Shown here piece by piece: positions 1-11,539 of a DNA stretch of 64,000 nucleotides. The notes beneath the pieces are model-generated. The model saw only the letters and a list, made by a program, of their open reading frames with translations, was not told where the DNA came from and made no database searches. The DNA comes from Pseudorasbora parva. Its lineage: Eukaryota > Chordata > Actinopteri > Cypriniformes > Gobionidae. The stretch's first letter is position 1, and each line of letters opens with the position of its first letter. The stretch lies in contig NC_090172.1 of NCBI RefSeq assembly GCF_024679245.1, positions 1,515,001 to 1,579,000 on the forward strand, written 5' to 3'. The position numbers were made by a program, and so were the translations under genes.

Positions 1-1650
1 CCCCCAACGATGTCGGCTGCAGTAGAAACCTCGTCATAAGTAGGCCCCTAACGGCCTCCCTGGGGATGAGTCCCCAGGTAGTGACTGGATACCCAGTCCT
101 CATCAGCCAGCAGACAGCCACTGTCAGCCCGACTTTAAGGGCTCGCTGAGTTTCAGCACACCTCACATGGCGTCCCCTGAGGGGGTGACCTAGGGTTCCG
201 ACCATTGGTTGACAGGATCTAGGCCGCTTGAGGCCTCCCTGGAGGCGAGCCCCGGGAACACAACAGTTCCCAACAGTTTGCACGTTGGCTGGCAGGAAGT
301 AGGCCGCTCTAGGCCGCCTGAGGGTGAGCCCCCGAGCTGGGACGCTCGGTAGGCCAGTGTATTATGCTGTCAGGCCTCTCTGGGCCTTTTTTGGGAGGGA
401 TTCCCGGACAAGGTCTCGGTGACAAGCTAGCTATTAGCATGGGTGGCTTCTGGCGCTATAGCCTCATGAGCCCCCTGAGGAACCAGTAAAGCCACCGGCC
501 TGCAGGCCACCTGAGGGTGAGCCTGAGCTGGGATGCTCGTTAGGCCAGTGTATTATGGTGTCAGGCCTCTTTGGGCCTTTTTGGGAGAGGATTCCCAGAC
601 CAAGGTCTCGGGGACAAGCTAGCCATTAGCGTGGGTGGCTTCTGGCGGTGTAGCCTCATGAGCCCCCTGAGGAACCAGTAAAGCCACCTTCCTGCGGCTC
701 TTAACAGCTAACAGCAAACAGCTAACACTAACGGTGCTGGGTGGAGGCGCCTCATGGCCTCCCTGGAGGGGAAACGGTTCCCCTAAGCGGGGACGTAGAA
801 CTGGCTTTGGGCTGACAGCTAGCGGCTGCCTGCCGTTGGGTCCCGGCCTGGGCCGGTATAACTCAGTGGCGGGCTCGTGCCCTAGCACAACGAGACTCCG
901 TTTCTGCTGCGCAGTCCCTTCAGGACAGGGACTGGCTAGCCTACAGCATGGGTTACCTACCAAGCTGGCTTAAGAGCTCCCCTCATTGAGGGTCGTCTGC
1001 GAGCTTACGGCCGCTTGAGTCTGATCAGACGGGCAGGCCCCCCTCGGGGCCTCCCGGGCAGATCAGTCCATAGGCCTTTTTTAAGCCTCCTGAGCACCCC
1101 TGTAATAAATGTGCTCAGTAGATCCTAGGATCGAGCAGAAGAGACTCCCCTCGATGGCAAGGGTAAGAAGCACTAAGCTGAGTACTGCTCTCCAGGATTC
1201 CCGTCTCCGAGTTCCGGTCTGAGGAGGACATTGCCAGTTTGCAGTCCCTCAGTCTGGATGCTCATAAGTAAGAGCGATGTCCGGAGGCTCTGTTTTGACA
1301 GACAGGGTTGGCCAAGCTGGGGTGTCCCACAGAAGTGATGCCAGGTGAGGCCTCCCTGGTGGCATTCGGTGAAGGTTTTTCCCGAATTAGTGACGGCTGG
1401 TGGCGCCCTCGGGTCCCCTAGCCACATTCCCTTAAGGGACTCCTTCCTTTGAAAGTAGTAGGTCCCAGGCCCTCGAGCAAGCCGAGAGTAGGAAACCTCA
1501 GTTAAAACTTGGTTAGGTTCTCTCTTAGGCATATAGCTTGGGCTATGAAATGAATGATGTCACTGGCAGCCTGTGTGGCTAGAGGGGGAGTGGTTCAGAC
1601 TTTCCGCGAACACTCGTCCAGGCAGTTCTCACTGCCAGTAAGGGGCGTGC
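1..1650 (+). repeat. GC-rich non-coding interior of a DIRS-like element (window-truncated)
   Basis: GC-rich sequence with many short motifs such as CCTCCCTGG and GAGCCCC and no frame that reads as a known protein. It runs into a terminal structure typical of DIRS retrotransposons at 1676-2047, so I infer it is the inner part of a non-autonomous or decayed DIRS-like element that continues left of the window. The open frames here are short and look random. Confidence 0.4.
321..700 (+). repeat. Two tandem units of about 191 bp
   Basis: The stretch from about 321 to 512 is repeated from about 513 to 700. Shared landmarks include GAGCTGGGAYGCTCG (334 and 525), the AGGCCAGTGTATTATG block, and AACCAGTAAAGCCACC. 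Copies differ at scattered positions, so the duplication is not recent. Confidence 0.75.
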
Positions 1651-1675
1651 ACTCCCCTCAGCATGGCGGCGTGAG

Positions 1676-2047
1676 TATATCGTTCCCCGTAGCGTCAGCT
1701 GACGCAGCGCGAGTTCCCTTTCGAAAGGGAACGTCCCCGGTTACGTATGTAACCTTAGTTCCCTGAGAACAGGGAACGAGATGCTGCGTCACATGGCCAT
1801 GCTTCAAGGTGTGCCTGCCCACAGTCCCTTCAGACGAAGCGGATGTTGTCATGTTGGCACGGTGCCTTTTTATACTTCCTGGTCGCACGGTGATGACATC
1901 ACCAGCTGCCGACGGTCAGTAGGATTGTGATTTGATAGCGATTTCAGACACCTGTCACGCTGAAGGTGTTCCCCGTAGCGTCAGCTGACGCAGCGTCTCG
2001 TTCCCTGTTCTCAGGGAACTAAGGTTACATACGTAACCGGGGACGTT
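1676..2047 (+). repeat. DIRS-type internal complementary region plus terminal repeat
   Basis: The block at about 1728-1793 (GGTTACGTATGTAACC, then a GTTCCCTGAGAACAGGGAAC palindrome, then GAGATGCTGCGTC) is found again in inverted orientation at about 1985-2047. The 1676-1730 segment joins a second extremity-like sequence (GTTCCCTTTCGAAAGGGAAC). A junction of two element ends copied internally is the hallmark of the DIRS group, and the motif set closely resembles that of the complete DIRS at 15.95-21.32 kb. The element therefore lies on the plus strand, with its 3' end near 2047. Confidence 0.6.
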
Positions 2048-2052
2048 TGGAG

Positions 2053-5000
2053 GATTTAAATTACTGAAATCTGGCAACCGCGCGGACACTCTTCTTTTCC
2101 AAACCAAAACCAGTGATTTTAGACTCGTCTTTTTCGTCAGCGATATTGCATGTTTATATAACGTTAGTCACAATGTAGTCTACGCAGTGACTGTGATGTA
2201 CTCTTAAATACAAGCATGCAAAAACATCATACTTACGTTCCCAAAATTATAAATACATATATTTTTACAAAATGAATCACCTTGTCAAATGACTGTCATT
2301 TTAACTTATATGGTGGAAAAGGTGACGTTTGCTAGAAGGATCGAGTGAACGATCTGTAGGCAAAGTATCTACGGTTGTATTTTTTCATACAAAATAATAT
2401 TACCCTTTGTCATCAGACACACTATTTAGTTTTGTATGGTATTTGGAGTTTCATATTGTTACTGTACTAGCATATTGCGTTATCTAGACAATGCGGTCTC
2501 TCTAAGAAACATTCAATTTAATCCGAATTTGTTTAAACAGTCAATAAGTGGATATAATCGCTACTTACTGCTTGCAGGAATACATTTGTAATTGCCACTT
2601 TCTTCAGTTTAAGACACTGAGTGTACAAAAGGCCAGACGTTGGTGCCATCTGCTGGACATTTACTTTGTTGCACTTACAGATATACACATATAAATCACA
2701 TGATTATTATTCTGTAATTTCATTGGTTTAACTCAGCAGAACTACATGTCAATCAAAGACGGTTTATGTTCAGACATGTTCCGAAGTTGCTAACTTCTGC
2801 ACCGCAGATGTTTTTGTACTGATCTCCGTACCGATCTGGTCTCATTTCTACCGGATTTTTGTTCATACTGTGTGCGTACGTCTTAAAAGTAAGTAGTTAA
2901 ATATTCATTTCTGCATCCATTGTTAGATTTATCTGCTTTGTTATACGACAACACTAGAAGTTTGTTTATTCCCGTAAAGTCAAAGGCGCACGTAATGCTC
3001 ATTCATTTTAGCCTAACCCATGCTGAATAAGGCTTTAAAGGCAGCTTTTTGAATATTATGGGGAACATCTGCCTGACATGTTAGTTGATTTAAAGTACAT
3101 ATCCTATATATAGACCAGAAGAAATTTACATTTGCTAGACTTGTATAAATATGTCCTTATCTTTATGCTATTGCATCATTACTTTATATCGTGAAGTTAA
3201 TATTGTTTCTGTAGCATGATTGTATTTATATTCATTATTGTTATCATTGTTCATTTATAGAAACACACTCATACTGATGTATGAAACAAATGGGAACATT
3301 AAAGGATTTTTTGTGGACATGGACCAAGTGATTTTATTGTTCTGCCTGAACAATCTGTAGCGGTTGTCACTTAGAGAGTGACAACCGCACCTTAACAAAC
3401 AGTCTAAGAACCGCACCTTAACAAACTTTCATACACTGAGCGAAGCTTGCTTGAAATGCGCCGAGCAAACAAACGATCTTGAATTAAATTGTTGTGGTAT
3501 CCGATTATAATAAACATTAACCATGACTGTTGACATTTTTTATAATTGGGAAGGGTAGAAAAGTTGCCTGCACTCATGTTGCCTGCACAGCCTGAACATG
3601 ACCATGAGCTGCCGTTTTTGCTATCCTGGCGTGACGCATGTTTATCTGCAGTCCCTGTCAGTTCTGCCTGGCAAAGAACATGTTTGGACAGATGCAAATG
3701 TTGGGGGCATGCATAAACGCTTGCGTCACGGTTGGCCTTTTGTTGAGAATGACTTATTTTTCTGTGGTATTTTTCATTCACGAGATTTACATAAGAAATA
3801 GGAGACAATGGTGTTTGAGACTCACAGTATGTGATGTCCATGTACTGAACTCTTATTATTTCACTATGGCAAGGTTAATTCAATTTTTTATTCTAGGGCA
3901 CCTTTAAAAGTAAACATTTGGTCCATAGGGTACATTATACCATGGTTTTCCTCAACTTAGAGCAGGGCTAGGCAAGTTCATAGTGTGGACTATGAAGACA
4001 GAGATATTTGAAAACGATGACGCATGTTTAGTCATGTGACGCATATAGTACCAATAGATATGTATGTTTTTACCGCTATAGTGCCAGTTGTGCTATTCAC
4101 ATTCAAACAGTTGCTAAAGTACATTATTTTGCATGCTTCATATCACAGTCCTGCAAGGATGACAGAAAATGTACTTGCATTTGCTGTCCTGTGGCAAAAC
4201 ATTAGAGCAGTTATAAAAACATCAGTGAATGCTGAGATATGTTGCCAAATAAAATGATCCTACCAGAAGAATTATGTGTTAACTTTACGAATGCTTTTAT
4301 GAGGTTTTACGCATGTGCAGTGAGTTGAATTTGGCATTCACTATAACGTTTCAGTGTGGATGAGAAACTTGTGAAAAACTTAAGTGTGGATAGAGAGCAT
4401 TTTAAACGAAAACTCAGTTTTCAAGAGCGGGAGGCAGTGAGATGCAACAGAGTTGCGAAATTGCAGGCGCGGCTTGCGGCTGTTATTTCAAATAGCGCAG
4501 CATATTTTAAACTAATCGGTTAACCGGTTTCAACCGGCTAACGATGCTTAGTGGTTGGTCAACAAAATGTTTCGTTTTTGTTGTGTACCAGATGTGGCCC
4601 GGATCTGGGCCAACACTATGTTGCTGTCTGGGGCTCAGGAAACACCTGCACAAAAACTGCAGAGTGTGAGAGCGAGACACACTTTTCTTACCACTCTGCA
4701 TACAGCGGTCTTGCTAATAAAGATGCATGTGGAAACGGCGAAAAAAATTCCTCTCACTACATGAATATAACTCCCTACGAATGAATGCAGCCTCTTCATC
4801 TACAGGATCCTGTATAAAAGGACATTTTTGTCACTTTTTGACGGTGTCCATATGATGAAATATGTTAAATTAATGAATGTACCTGCACTGCAAAGAATTG
4901 CTTTAGTACTTTTTGTTGTGTTGTTCCAGAAAAAATATCTAAAGTTTCTTAAACAATGCATGGCCATGCAATCAATGCATTCAGAAAACTGACGTACAAT

Positions 5001-5340
5001 ATTTAGTCTTGTTTCCTGGGGAAACCAATTTAAATGTATTTTTCTTATTTGGTGAATTATCTGCAAATTAAGGAAATAAAAAATAATCTTTAAAAAGAAG
5101 AATTTCTTCAAGCGTCTCGGAGATGTTGTAGCAGTTCTTGTGAATTTTGTCTCAAGTTTTTCAGTTTCTTTAGACGGACTCGATGATGGTGAGATTAGAT
5201 CTCCGCGTGGATCAGCTGTTGTCAGACTCCTGCATACACAAATCTCACTGCAATCATGGTTTATTATAATTAATGGCAAAATAAATGTTTGAAAATGTAA
5301 ACTAATATTACCTACTTACACACCTTTGCAAAATCTAGAA
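2053..5340. other. AT-rich stretch with no recognisable gene
   Basis: No frame here reads as a known family. Short frames of 60-160 codons have no domain features. The only clear structure is a short perfect hairpin at 3360-3388. Confidence 0.6.
3360..3388. other. Perfect 12-bp stem hairpin
   Basis: GCGGTTGTCACT, five unpaired bases, then AGTGACAACCGC. The motif ACCGCACCTTAACAAAC follows and is repeated about 25 bases later, which suggests a decayed transposon end. Function unknown. Confidence 0.6.
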
Positions 5341-5353
5341 ATAACTGGCTTAA

Positions 5354-5373
5354 GGGGGGGGGGGGGGGGGGGG
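5354..5373. repeat. Poly-G tract (20 G)
   Basis: An uninterrupted run of about 20 G, followed by a sequence ending GCCTAAGACTTTTGCACAG that looks like a DNA-transposon end seen in many fish repeats (the latter is inference). Confidence 0.85.
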
Positions 5374-5647
5374 AATAACGTGCCTAAGACTTTTGCACAG
5401 AACTGTATATAGTGCTACATGTACTGACAACCATAAAAACATTCACAATGCTATCCAGAATCTGCTTTCTGTCAATTATTTAATTTCGGTCAAATGCAGG
5501 CTATTTGCCCTGACCACATTTTTGTTTTTTGGTAATACAGAAAATTAGCAGAAAATGTCTAAAGGGATTTCTGTCCATCCAGTTATAAGAAATATATATT
5601 GATCGTTTTCTCTCCCATGTACTCTATTCTGCTTGATGTTCGCAAAT

Positions 5648-5649
<2 letters not shown>

Positions 5650-5706
<57 letters not shown>
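5650..5706. repeat. (CT)n microsatellite
   Basis: About 57 bp of pure CT dinucleotide. Confidence 0.95.
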
Positions 5707-5709
<3 letters not shown>

Positions 5710-6735
5710 TAAACATTAAGAAATGCTAGATTGATTTATAGTCAAATGTATTCAAATGAATAGATACGACTTTTTAAAGTGTAATACATTTATTTAATAA
5801 GATAGGTAAACAAATATTAAACTTGAAAAATATATACTGTAATTTTGAATCTTGTAATCATTCAACAGGAAATATGAAATGTTAAAAAACATTTATGATG
5901 ATCTGTTGTGAGATTAGTAATAATAAAAAAAAGGTTTCCATAATGTGAAAAAAAAAGGATATAATAAACAATCTGGCTGTACATTATCCTTTAGATAACA
6001 ATGATTGCAGCAATATTAAGATGCACAATTTACATCGGATGCACAATTCACTTTTTTGTATATAAATTAGCAGTGTGTGGACACAACCACCCTACAATGA
6101 TAAAAATCCATTCACAACTTTTTTTTTTTAATCCCCAAAAAACCTAACAGTCTCAATTACCAAGCCGTTTGGATTTTTTTTAACAAAGTCTCGCAAGCAA
6201 TGCAGGTGATTTCTTGTTGGATAAGTGAAATTTAAGAGTCTTTATTTTCTCCCCACATCAGAGCCATTATTAGCACAGTGGTTAGTTTTGTTTTTGAAGC
6301 AAATTTTTAATGTCTGTGCAATTAAAAAATTCAAGGCAGATTTTGGTAAAACGTTGAAGCTCAAGGATGGAACCCTGTTCGTGATCCAGCTTCTCCGAAG
6401 CGATACTGGTCACGGCAATAATAAAAGGGAGATTTTTTTTTTTTTTTACACATAAACAAATTCATATTTTTATTTATAGATTTTAATCTTCAATGACATA
6501 ACCAAGGTTAATTTATGTATAGACAATATGCATTGAATGATGGAGAATTACAGTAACGTTAATAATCACATCCATTAACTTGATTTCTGCCCGAGTCCTA
6601 TCCCGATTCTTTCCCACCGGCTGTGAGGTGAAGAACACACGTCCCAAGATTCTGCGCTCAAACTCGCAGTCATCAAACTACGCCTATGTTTTGAAAAGGC
6701 GACCTCTAGCGGATGGAAAAGTTACATACAGCACC
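5710..6735. other. AT-rich stretch, no gene seen
   Basis: AT-rich sequence with several A or T homopolymers and no coding signal that I recognise. Confidence 0.6.
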
Positions 6736-7111
6736 TGTCACATGCCTGTCCTGTCTCGTGTATCACGTGTGGTGTTTTGTTATTTTGAGCATGTGCTCCT
6801 GTCATTGTCTGATCCCTCCCCCTTGTTATCTGATTAGTGTTTGATTTCTCCCACCTGTTCCCTCTTGATTTCTTCCCGTTATAAGCTCCTTGTGTTTGTC
6901 AGTCTTGGTCGGATCGTTGTTCTGTCTACGTGTCCTGGTTTCCCTGTGATTTTGTGTGTGTATGTTTTGAGTTTTATGTTACAGTCTGATTATGTGTTTT
7001 CCACCTCATGGGTTTTTGGTTTTGAGTTTATGTTTTCTTTTTGTTAATAAATTATCATCTTCTCCTGCATTTGAGTCCTCGCACCAGTTTTCCTTTGTTT
7101 TAAGCGTGACA
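6736..7111 (+). repeat. 5' LTR of the small LTR element
   Basis: 376 bp starting TG and ending CA. It contains a TTAATAAATTATCATC stretch that could hold the poly(A) signal. The part from 6740 to 6895 is repeated at 8230-8352. Inverted fragments of the same LTR family lie at 14,797-14,932 and 25,463-25,515. Confidence 0.7.
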
Positions 7112-7129
7112 TAACGATCGGACCATACT

Positions 7130-8218
7130 ATGAGGACTCGGCAGAGAAGGTCTCCCTCAGTGCCAGTTCTGGGGGTCCCTAGTCCGGTGGTCCCAGTTCC
7201 GGTGATCTCAGTTCTGGTGGATTATGTTCCGGTGGGCCCACTTCCGGTGGTCCCTGTGCCGGTGGTCCCTGTGCCAGTGGGATCGTCTTCTGGTGGTTCC
7301 GGTGGACCAAATTCTGGTGGATTATGTCCTGGTGGTCCCATTTCCGGTGGACTCCGTTCAGGTGGTCCTTACTCCAGTGCTCCCGAGTCTGCAAACAGCC
7401 TGGAGGGCTGTGATTGGAGGATTCGTGGTGGCAGTCCTGCATGCTTGGAAGGAGCACAGGGCTTTATCCGAAGCCCCGGAGGCAGTTCCGGTGATCCCAG
7501 ATCCGGTGGATCATGTCCCGGTGGTTCCTATTCTGGTGAATCGTGTTCTGGTGGTCCCAGTTCCGGTGGATCATGTTCCGGTGTATCGTGTTCCGGTGGA
7601 TCGTGTCCTTGTTGTCCCAGTTCCGGCGGTTTCAGTGCGGTTTCAGACTCTGTCTCTTTCCTCACCACCCAGGCATCTTGCTCTGCCCAGGCGTATCCCC
7701 CCTGCCCCGTCCTGGTCTGTCCCCCCCGCCCCGTCCTGGTCTGTCTCTCCCGTCCCGCCCTGGTCTATCCCCCCCGCCCCGTCCTGGTCTGTCCCTCCCG
7801 CGCCGCCCTGGTCTGTCCCTCCCGCGCCGCCCTGGTCTGTCCCTCCCGTCCCGCCCAGGTCTGTCCCCTCCCGTCCCGCCCAGGTCTGTCCCCTCCCGTC
7901 CCGCCCTGGTCTGTCCCCTCCCGTCCCGCCCTGGTCTGTCCCCTCCCGTCCCGGTCTGGTCTGTCCCGCCCGTCCCGGTCTGTCCCTCCCGTCCCGCCCC
8001 AGTCTGTCCCTCCCCTTCCGCCCGGTCTGTTCCTCCCGTCCCGCCCCACCCCGGTCTGTTCCTCCCGTCCCGCCCCGCCCCGGTCTGTTCCTCCCATCCC
8101 GCCCAGGTCTGTTCCTCCCGTCCCGCCCTGTCCCTCCCTCTCGTCCCGCCCCGGCCTGTCCCTCGCGTCCCGCTCTGGTCTGTTCCTCCCATCCCTAGTG
8201 GAGGTAGCTGCTCCTTAA
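7130..8218 (+). CDS. Repeat-derived proline/serine/glycine-rich open frame inside the LTR element
   Basis: A 362-codon frame starts with ATG just after the putative primer-binding site. Its first half is built on degenerate GGTGG(T/A)CCCAGTTCC-like units and its second half on a CCCTCCCGTCCCGCCCTGG-like minisatellite. All three forward frames stay open for over 200 codons, because the units lack stop codons, so openness alone is weak evidence of a gene. No gag, protease or zinc-knuckle motif is visible. It may be a repeat-expanded gag remnant or simply non-coding. Confidence 0.25.
   Translation: MRTRQRRSPSVPVLGVPSPVVPVPVISVLVDYVPVGPLPVVPVPVVPVPVGSSSGGSGGPNSGGLCPGGPISGGLRSGGPYSSAPESANSLEGCDWRIRGGSPACLEGAQGFIRSPGGSSGDPRSGGSCPGGSYSGESCSGGPSSGGSCSGVSCSGGSCPCCPSSGGFSAVSDSVSFLTTQASCSAQAYPPCPVLVCPPRPVLVCLSRPALVYPPRPVLVCPSRAALVCPSRAALVCPSRPAQVCPLPSRPGLSPPVPPWSVPSRPALVCPLPSRSGLSRPSRSVPPVPPQSVPPLPPGLFLPSRPTPVCSSRPAPPRSVPPIPPRSVPPVPPCPSLSSRPGLSLASRSGLFLPSLVEVAAP
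7680..8195 (+). repeat. GC-rich minisatellite (about 20-25 bp unit)
   Basis: Many imperfect copies of a unit like CCCGTCCCGCCCTGGTCTGT, almost pure C/T/G on the plus strand. Strand composition is strongly skewed (very few A). Confidence 0.85.
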
Positions 8219-8467
8219 GGAGGGGGTAGGGTCACATGCCTGTCCTGTCTTGTGTGCACTGTCATTGTCTGATCCCTCCCCCTTGTTATATGATTAGCAT
8301 TTGATTTATCCCACCTGTTCCCTCTTGATTTATTCCCTTTATAAGCTCCAAGGATGACATGGATGACAAGGACAAAATATTTGTAGCAATGTTTTAGTTG
8401 TTTAAATACATCCTCAATTAACTTGTATCTATATTTAACATACAGTGCCTGTGAGCAGGAGAACAAA

Positions 8468-9040
8468 ATGCTTTGTGCACTGGAGGGCAGTCATGTTAGG
8501 ACAGGAAGGGGCCGTCCCCATACTGTTCCCACAAAGTTGGAAGTATGAAATTGTCCAAAATGTATTGATATGCTGAAGCATTAAGAGTTCCTTTCACTGG
8601 AACTAAGGGACCAAGCCCAACCCCTAAAAAACACCCCACCCCATTTTCCCCCACCATCAAACTTTACACTTGGCACAATGCAGTTAGGCAAGACCCATTT
8701 TCCTTGCAACAGGCAAACCCAGGCTCGTCAATGGGATTGTCAGACAGAGAAGCATGATTGGTCACTCAGAAAACACTTTTCCACTGCTCAGGAGTCCAGT
8801 GGTGGCTGCTTTACTCCACTGCATCCTACGCTTTGCATTGCACTTGGTCATGTAAGGATTGGATGAGCTGCTCGGCCATGGAATCCATTTCATGAAGCTC
8901 TCTACGCACTGTTCTTGAGCTCATCTGAAGGCCACAGAAGTTTGGAGGTCTGGAGCTATTGACTTATTAACAGAAAGTTGGTGACTTCTGTGCACTGTGA
9001 CCCTCAGCATGCGTTGACACCTCTCTAGGATTTTACGTGG
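8468..9040 (-). pseudogene. Tc1-like transposase fragment
   Basis: Read on the minus strand, the translation resembles the middle of a Tc1/mariner transposase (a W..VEKCFLSDQSCFSV-like stretch, then VKFDGGGKWG, where intact copies have HGGGSVMVWG). Stop codons interrupt the frame and neither terminal repeat is evident. This is a decayed Tc1-like copy. Confidence 0.55.
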
Positions 9041-9770
9041 CCTACGACTTCATTGCTGAGTTGCTGTTGTTCGCAATTGCTTTCACTTTGCCACGTCCAG
9101 GAGGCCCCTCGGCTAACGACCAAAGAGCAACTCGAAAGGGGTGAATCCCATGGATGCTTAGGGGACTACCCGAACTCTGAACAGGACGTAGGGGAGCATC
9201 AAGTCCCAGTCCCTCTTGTCTTCCGCTGCCACACGCCTGAGCATCTGTTTCAGGGTTTGATTAATGCGTTCAATGAGGCCATGACATAACGTAGACTGTG
9301 GTGCAGAGCTGTTTTACCTGCAGCAGCCGGCAGAAGTCAGCCATCAGCCGGGACATGATGGGGGTCCCTTGGTCCGTCAGTATCTCCGCTGGGATGCCGA
9401 CTCGGGTGCAGAGCAGGAAAAGCTTGTGGGTGATGTTTTAGGCTGTTGCTTTCCGCAGGGGAAGTGCCTCTGGATACCGGGTGGCGTGATGGACTATCAC
9501 CAGGATGTGTTCGTGTCCTCGGGCAGACTTAGGCAATGGCCCCACCAGGTCCATTCCGATTCGCTCAAAAGGTACCCCGATGATGGGAAGCGGAATGAGT
9601 GGGCTTGGGGGGGGGGGGGGGGGGGCTTGTGTTGTGGTTCGTTGGCAGGTCGGACAGGCTTGACAGAACCGGTTCACATCTCCATCCAAACCTGGCCAGT
9701 GGAAACGCTCCATGCTAGCTCCATGACCATGGAGCGTGGGCATCGGCTTGTCGACTGGGTCGGGAGCCAC
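9040..9770 (-). pseudogene. Gypsy integrase fragment
   Basis: The minus-strand translation at 9438-9770 has an H2C2-type zinc-binding region (CQACPTCQR), then the start of the integrase core (ERIGMDLVGPLPKSARGHEHILVIVHHATRYPEA in part). A second frame continues toward 9060 with a TDQGTP motif carrying the second catalytic aspartate. Frameshifts and stops make it non-functional. It belongs to the degraded Gypsy copy whose 5' LTR is at 10,600-10,957. Confidence 0.65.
9607..9625. repeat. Poly-G tract
   Basis: About 19 consecutive G; encodes a proline run in the minus-strand integrase remnant. Confidence 0.85.
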
Positions 9771-9774
9771 AGGC

Positions 9775-10598
9775 CTGTGTACTGCACGCTGGGTACCTTC
9801 CAGCGTGTCACTCCGGGACTACCCTCCGGGAGAAAGGCAGAGCTCTCTCCCCAGGGTCGCGGTGCATCGCCGCCTCCGCCAGCTCGATGGCCTCGACAAG
9901 CTCGCCGAGGGTGGTTGGGTTCGTCATTCCCGCCGCCCACCCAAGCTTGGAGCAACCGGTAGATCATCACGCGCTCCGCCACCTGACCCGCGATGGCTGT
10001 TCCGTGGAGCAACCAGTGTCAGGTCAGTCTTGCAAGCTCAGCGACCTGGGCGCAGGTGGGCGACGAGGCTTGAACTCCCATTCATGAAACAGTCTGCTGA
10101 TATGGATGACAGCCCGAGGCGTCTGAGTATTTCTCTTTTTAATTCATCATAATTATCAGCACTTTCCATGGGTAGGGAAAAATTAGCTTGTTGAGCCTCA
10201 CCGGTCAGCAGGGGTCCCAGCAGCCGTGCCCATTCACTCCGATCCCAGTTCTCCCGAACCGCCGTGGTTTCAAATAGTTGAAAAAATAGTTCGATGTCAT
10301 CATGGCTGGTTAACTTCGGCAGCTGCTGGGTTGCACGGACGTGCGGGTCAGGCAGCGGAACGCGCTGAGCGGGGTGAGGCGGAGAGCGGAGATTTCCTCT
10401 TCAACCTTTTCCTGACGGGCTGCCAGGTGTTCATAATCTGTTGCTGTCGCTTCTGTCAGATATTTGAGCAGGCGTTCCATGATGGGGAGGAGTGCCGCCT
10501 TTTTTTCCGATCCTCATTGACTGTGTGAGTGAAAAAAACAATGTCAGTTTTCTGGGGTGGTTGATGATCCTTCACGCTCTTGCCCGCATTCTCCACCA
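9775..10598 (-). pseudogene. Degraded Gypsy gag region
   Basis: Lies between the integrase remnant and the primer-binding site of the minus-strand Gypsy copy. Short minus-strand frames contain ERVMIYRLLQAW-like sequence, but no intact gag can be read. Most of pol is deleted between this region and the integrase. Confidence 0.4.
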
Positions 10599-10599
10599 G

Positions 10600-10957
10600 T
10601 GTGGCAGGGTAAAGGATCACGCAACAATGAAATAGGTGCAAAACCCCCAGAGGGTGGATTTATTGTGCAAATAGTGAACAAACGTTGAATAGTAGTGTTG
10701 CAGGTGTGCTGTGTGTCCTCCTTCCGGGTTCCCTAGTGCTAGTGGTGATGTCAGTGTGGCGGTGTGGCCGGAGCGTCACAGGCTGCTGTCTGGGTGGAAA
10801 AGAAAGAGAAGCGTATTGCTGCATGGAGATCGTGCTCAAACTGTGGTTCCGATGTGATGGCCAGCAGCTGTGACGGTCCCGCCCGTGCTGATTGCGTGCA
10901 GGTGTTTTGTGGTCATTGCCAGGGCGACGCTGATGAAAGCTCAGGAGACTTGTCACA
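10600..10957 (-). repeat. LTR of the degraded minus-strand Gypsy element
   Basis: On the minus strand it begins TGTGACAAG and ends TGCCACA. It is followed directly by TGGTGGAGAATGCGGGC (10,598-10,582), a typical position and form for a Gypsy primer-binding site. Length is about 358 bp. A short GATA run sits just outside. Confidence 0.65.
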
Positions 10958-11010
10958 AGATAGATAGATAGAGATATTTATACCATTGTATAGTTATACA
11001 AAAAAAAAAT

Positions 11011-11138
11011 CTTATACTTCAGACTTTACAATTGTTTAATGGATAAAAAGTTTACCAAAGTTTATTAAGCACCCCAGACAATGGTATAAATAGCTAAACT
11101 TTTTATCTATTAAACAACTGTAAAGTCTGAAGTATAAG
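11011..11138. repeat. Long imperfect inverted repeat (MITE-like hairpin)
   Basis: The left arm, CTTATACTTCAGACTTTAC and onward, is matched in inverted orientation by the right arm, GTAAAGTCTGAAGTATAAG. The arms are about 45 bp, separated by about 35 bp. Palindromic MITEs of this shape are common in fish; no transposase is present. Confidence 0.7.
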
Positions 11139-11217
11139 ACATTTTTTACACATACGCAAGCATATAAGAACATTCTAACACACAGCCTTTCAAAGTATAC
11201 TTCTTTTGACTCGTATG

Positions 11218-11536
11218 CATACAGAGGCATTCGATTGTGATGGCTAGACGACTGGGTCAGAGCATCTCCAAAACTGCAGCACTTGTGGGCTGTTCCCGGT
11301 CTGCAGTGGTTAGTATCTATCAAAAGTGCTCCAAGGAAGGAACAGTGGAGAACCGGCCACAGGGTCATGGGCGGCCAAGGCTCAATGATGCACGTGGGGA
11401 GCGAAGGCTGGCCCGTGTGGAAACAGAGGAGCTACTGGAGCTCAAACTGCTCAAGAATTTAATGCTGGTTCTGATAGAAAGGTGTCCGAATACACACAGC
11501 ATCTCAGTTTGTTGCGGAGGCAGTGTGATGCTTTGA
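11218..11536 (+). pseudogene. Tc1-like transposase N-terminal fragment
   Basis: The translation starting at 11,240 contains a helix-turn-helix DNA-binding region (RRLGQSISKTAALVGCSRSA) followed by a basic GHGRPRL motif, the usual order in Tc1-like transposases. The catalytic part is missing: after an internal deletion only a C-terminal trace near 11,500 remains. Confidence 0.6.
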
Positions 11537-11539
11537 GCA

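Larger units (their letters stand above)
6736..8352 (+). mobile_element. Small non-autonomous LTR retroelement
   Basis: A 5' LTR (6736-7111, TGTCACATG...GCGTGACA) is followed by an interior of about 1.1 kb, a purine-rich tract at 8214-8230 (AAGGAGGGGGTAGGG) and the first 120 bp of a second LTR copy (8230-8352). It is truncated at the 3' side, where an unrelated sequence begins (AAGGATGACATGG). The interior encodes no reverse transcriptase, so any mobility would have to be provided in trans. Confidence 0.7.

Noticed and set aside
1554..1888. Short overlapping frames on both strands near the DIRS-like palindromes
   Set aside because: They follow from GC-rich inverted repeats; no protein features.
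7662..8192. Minus-strand Gly/Arg-rich frame of 176 codons over the GC-rich minisatellite
   Set aside because: It is the complement of tandem repeats without stop codons; no start context or homology.
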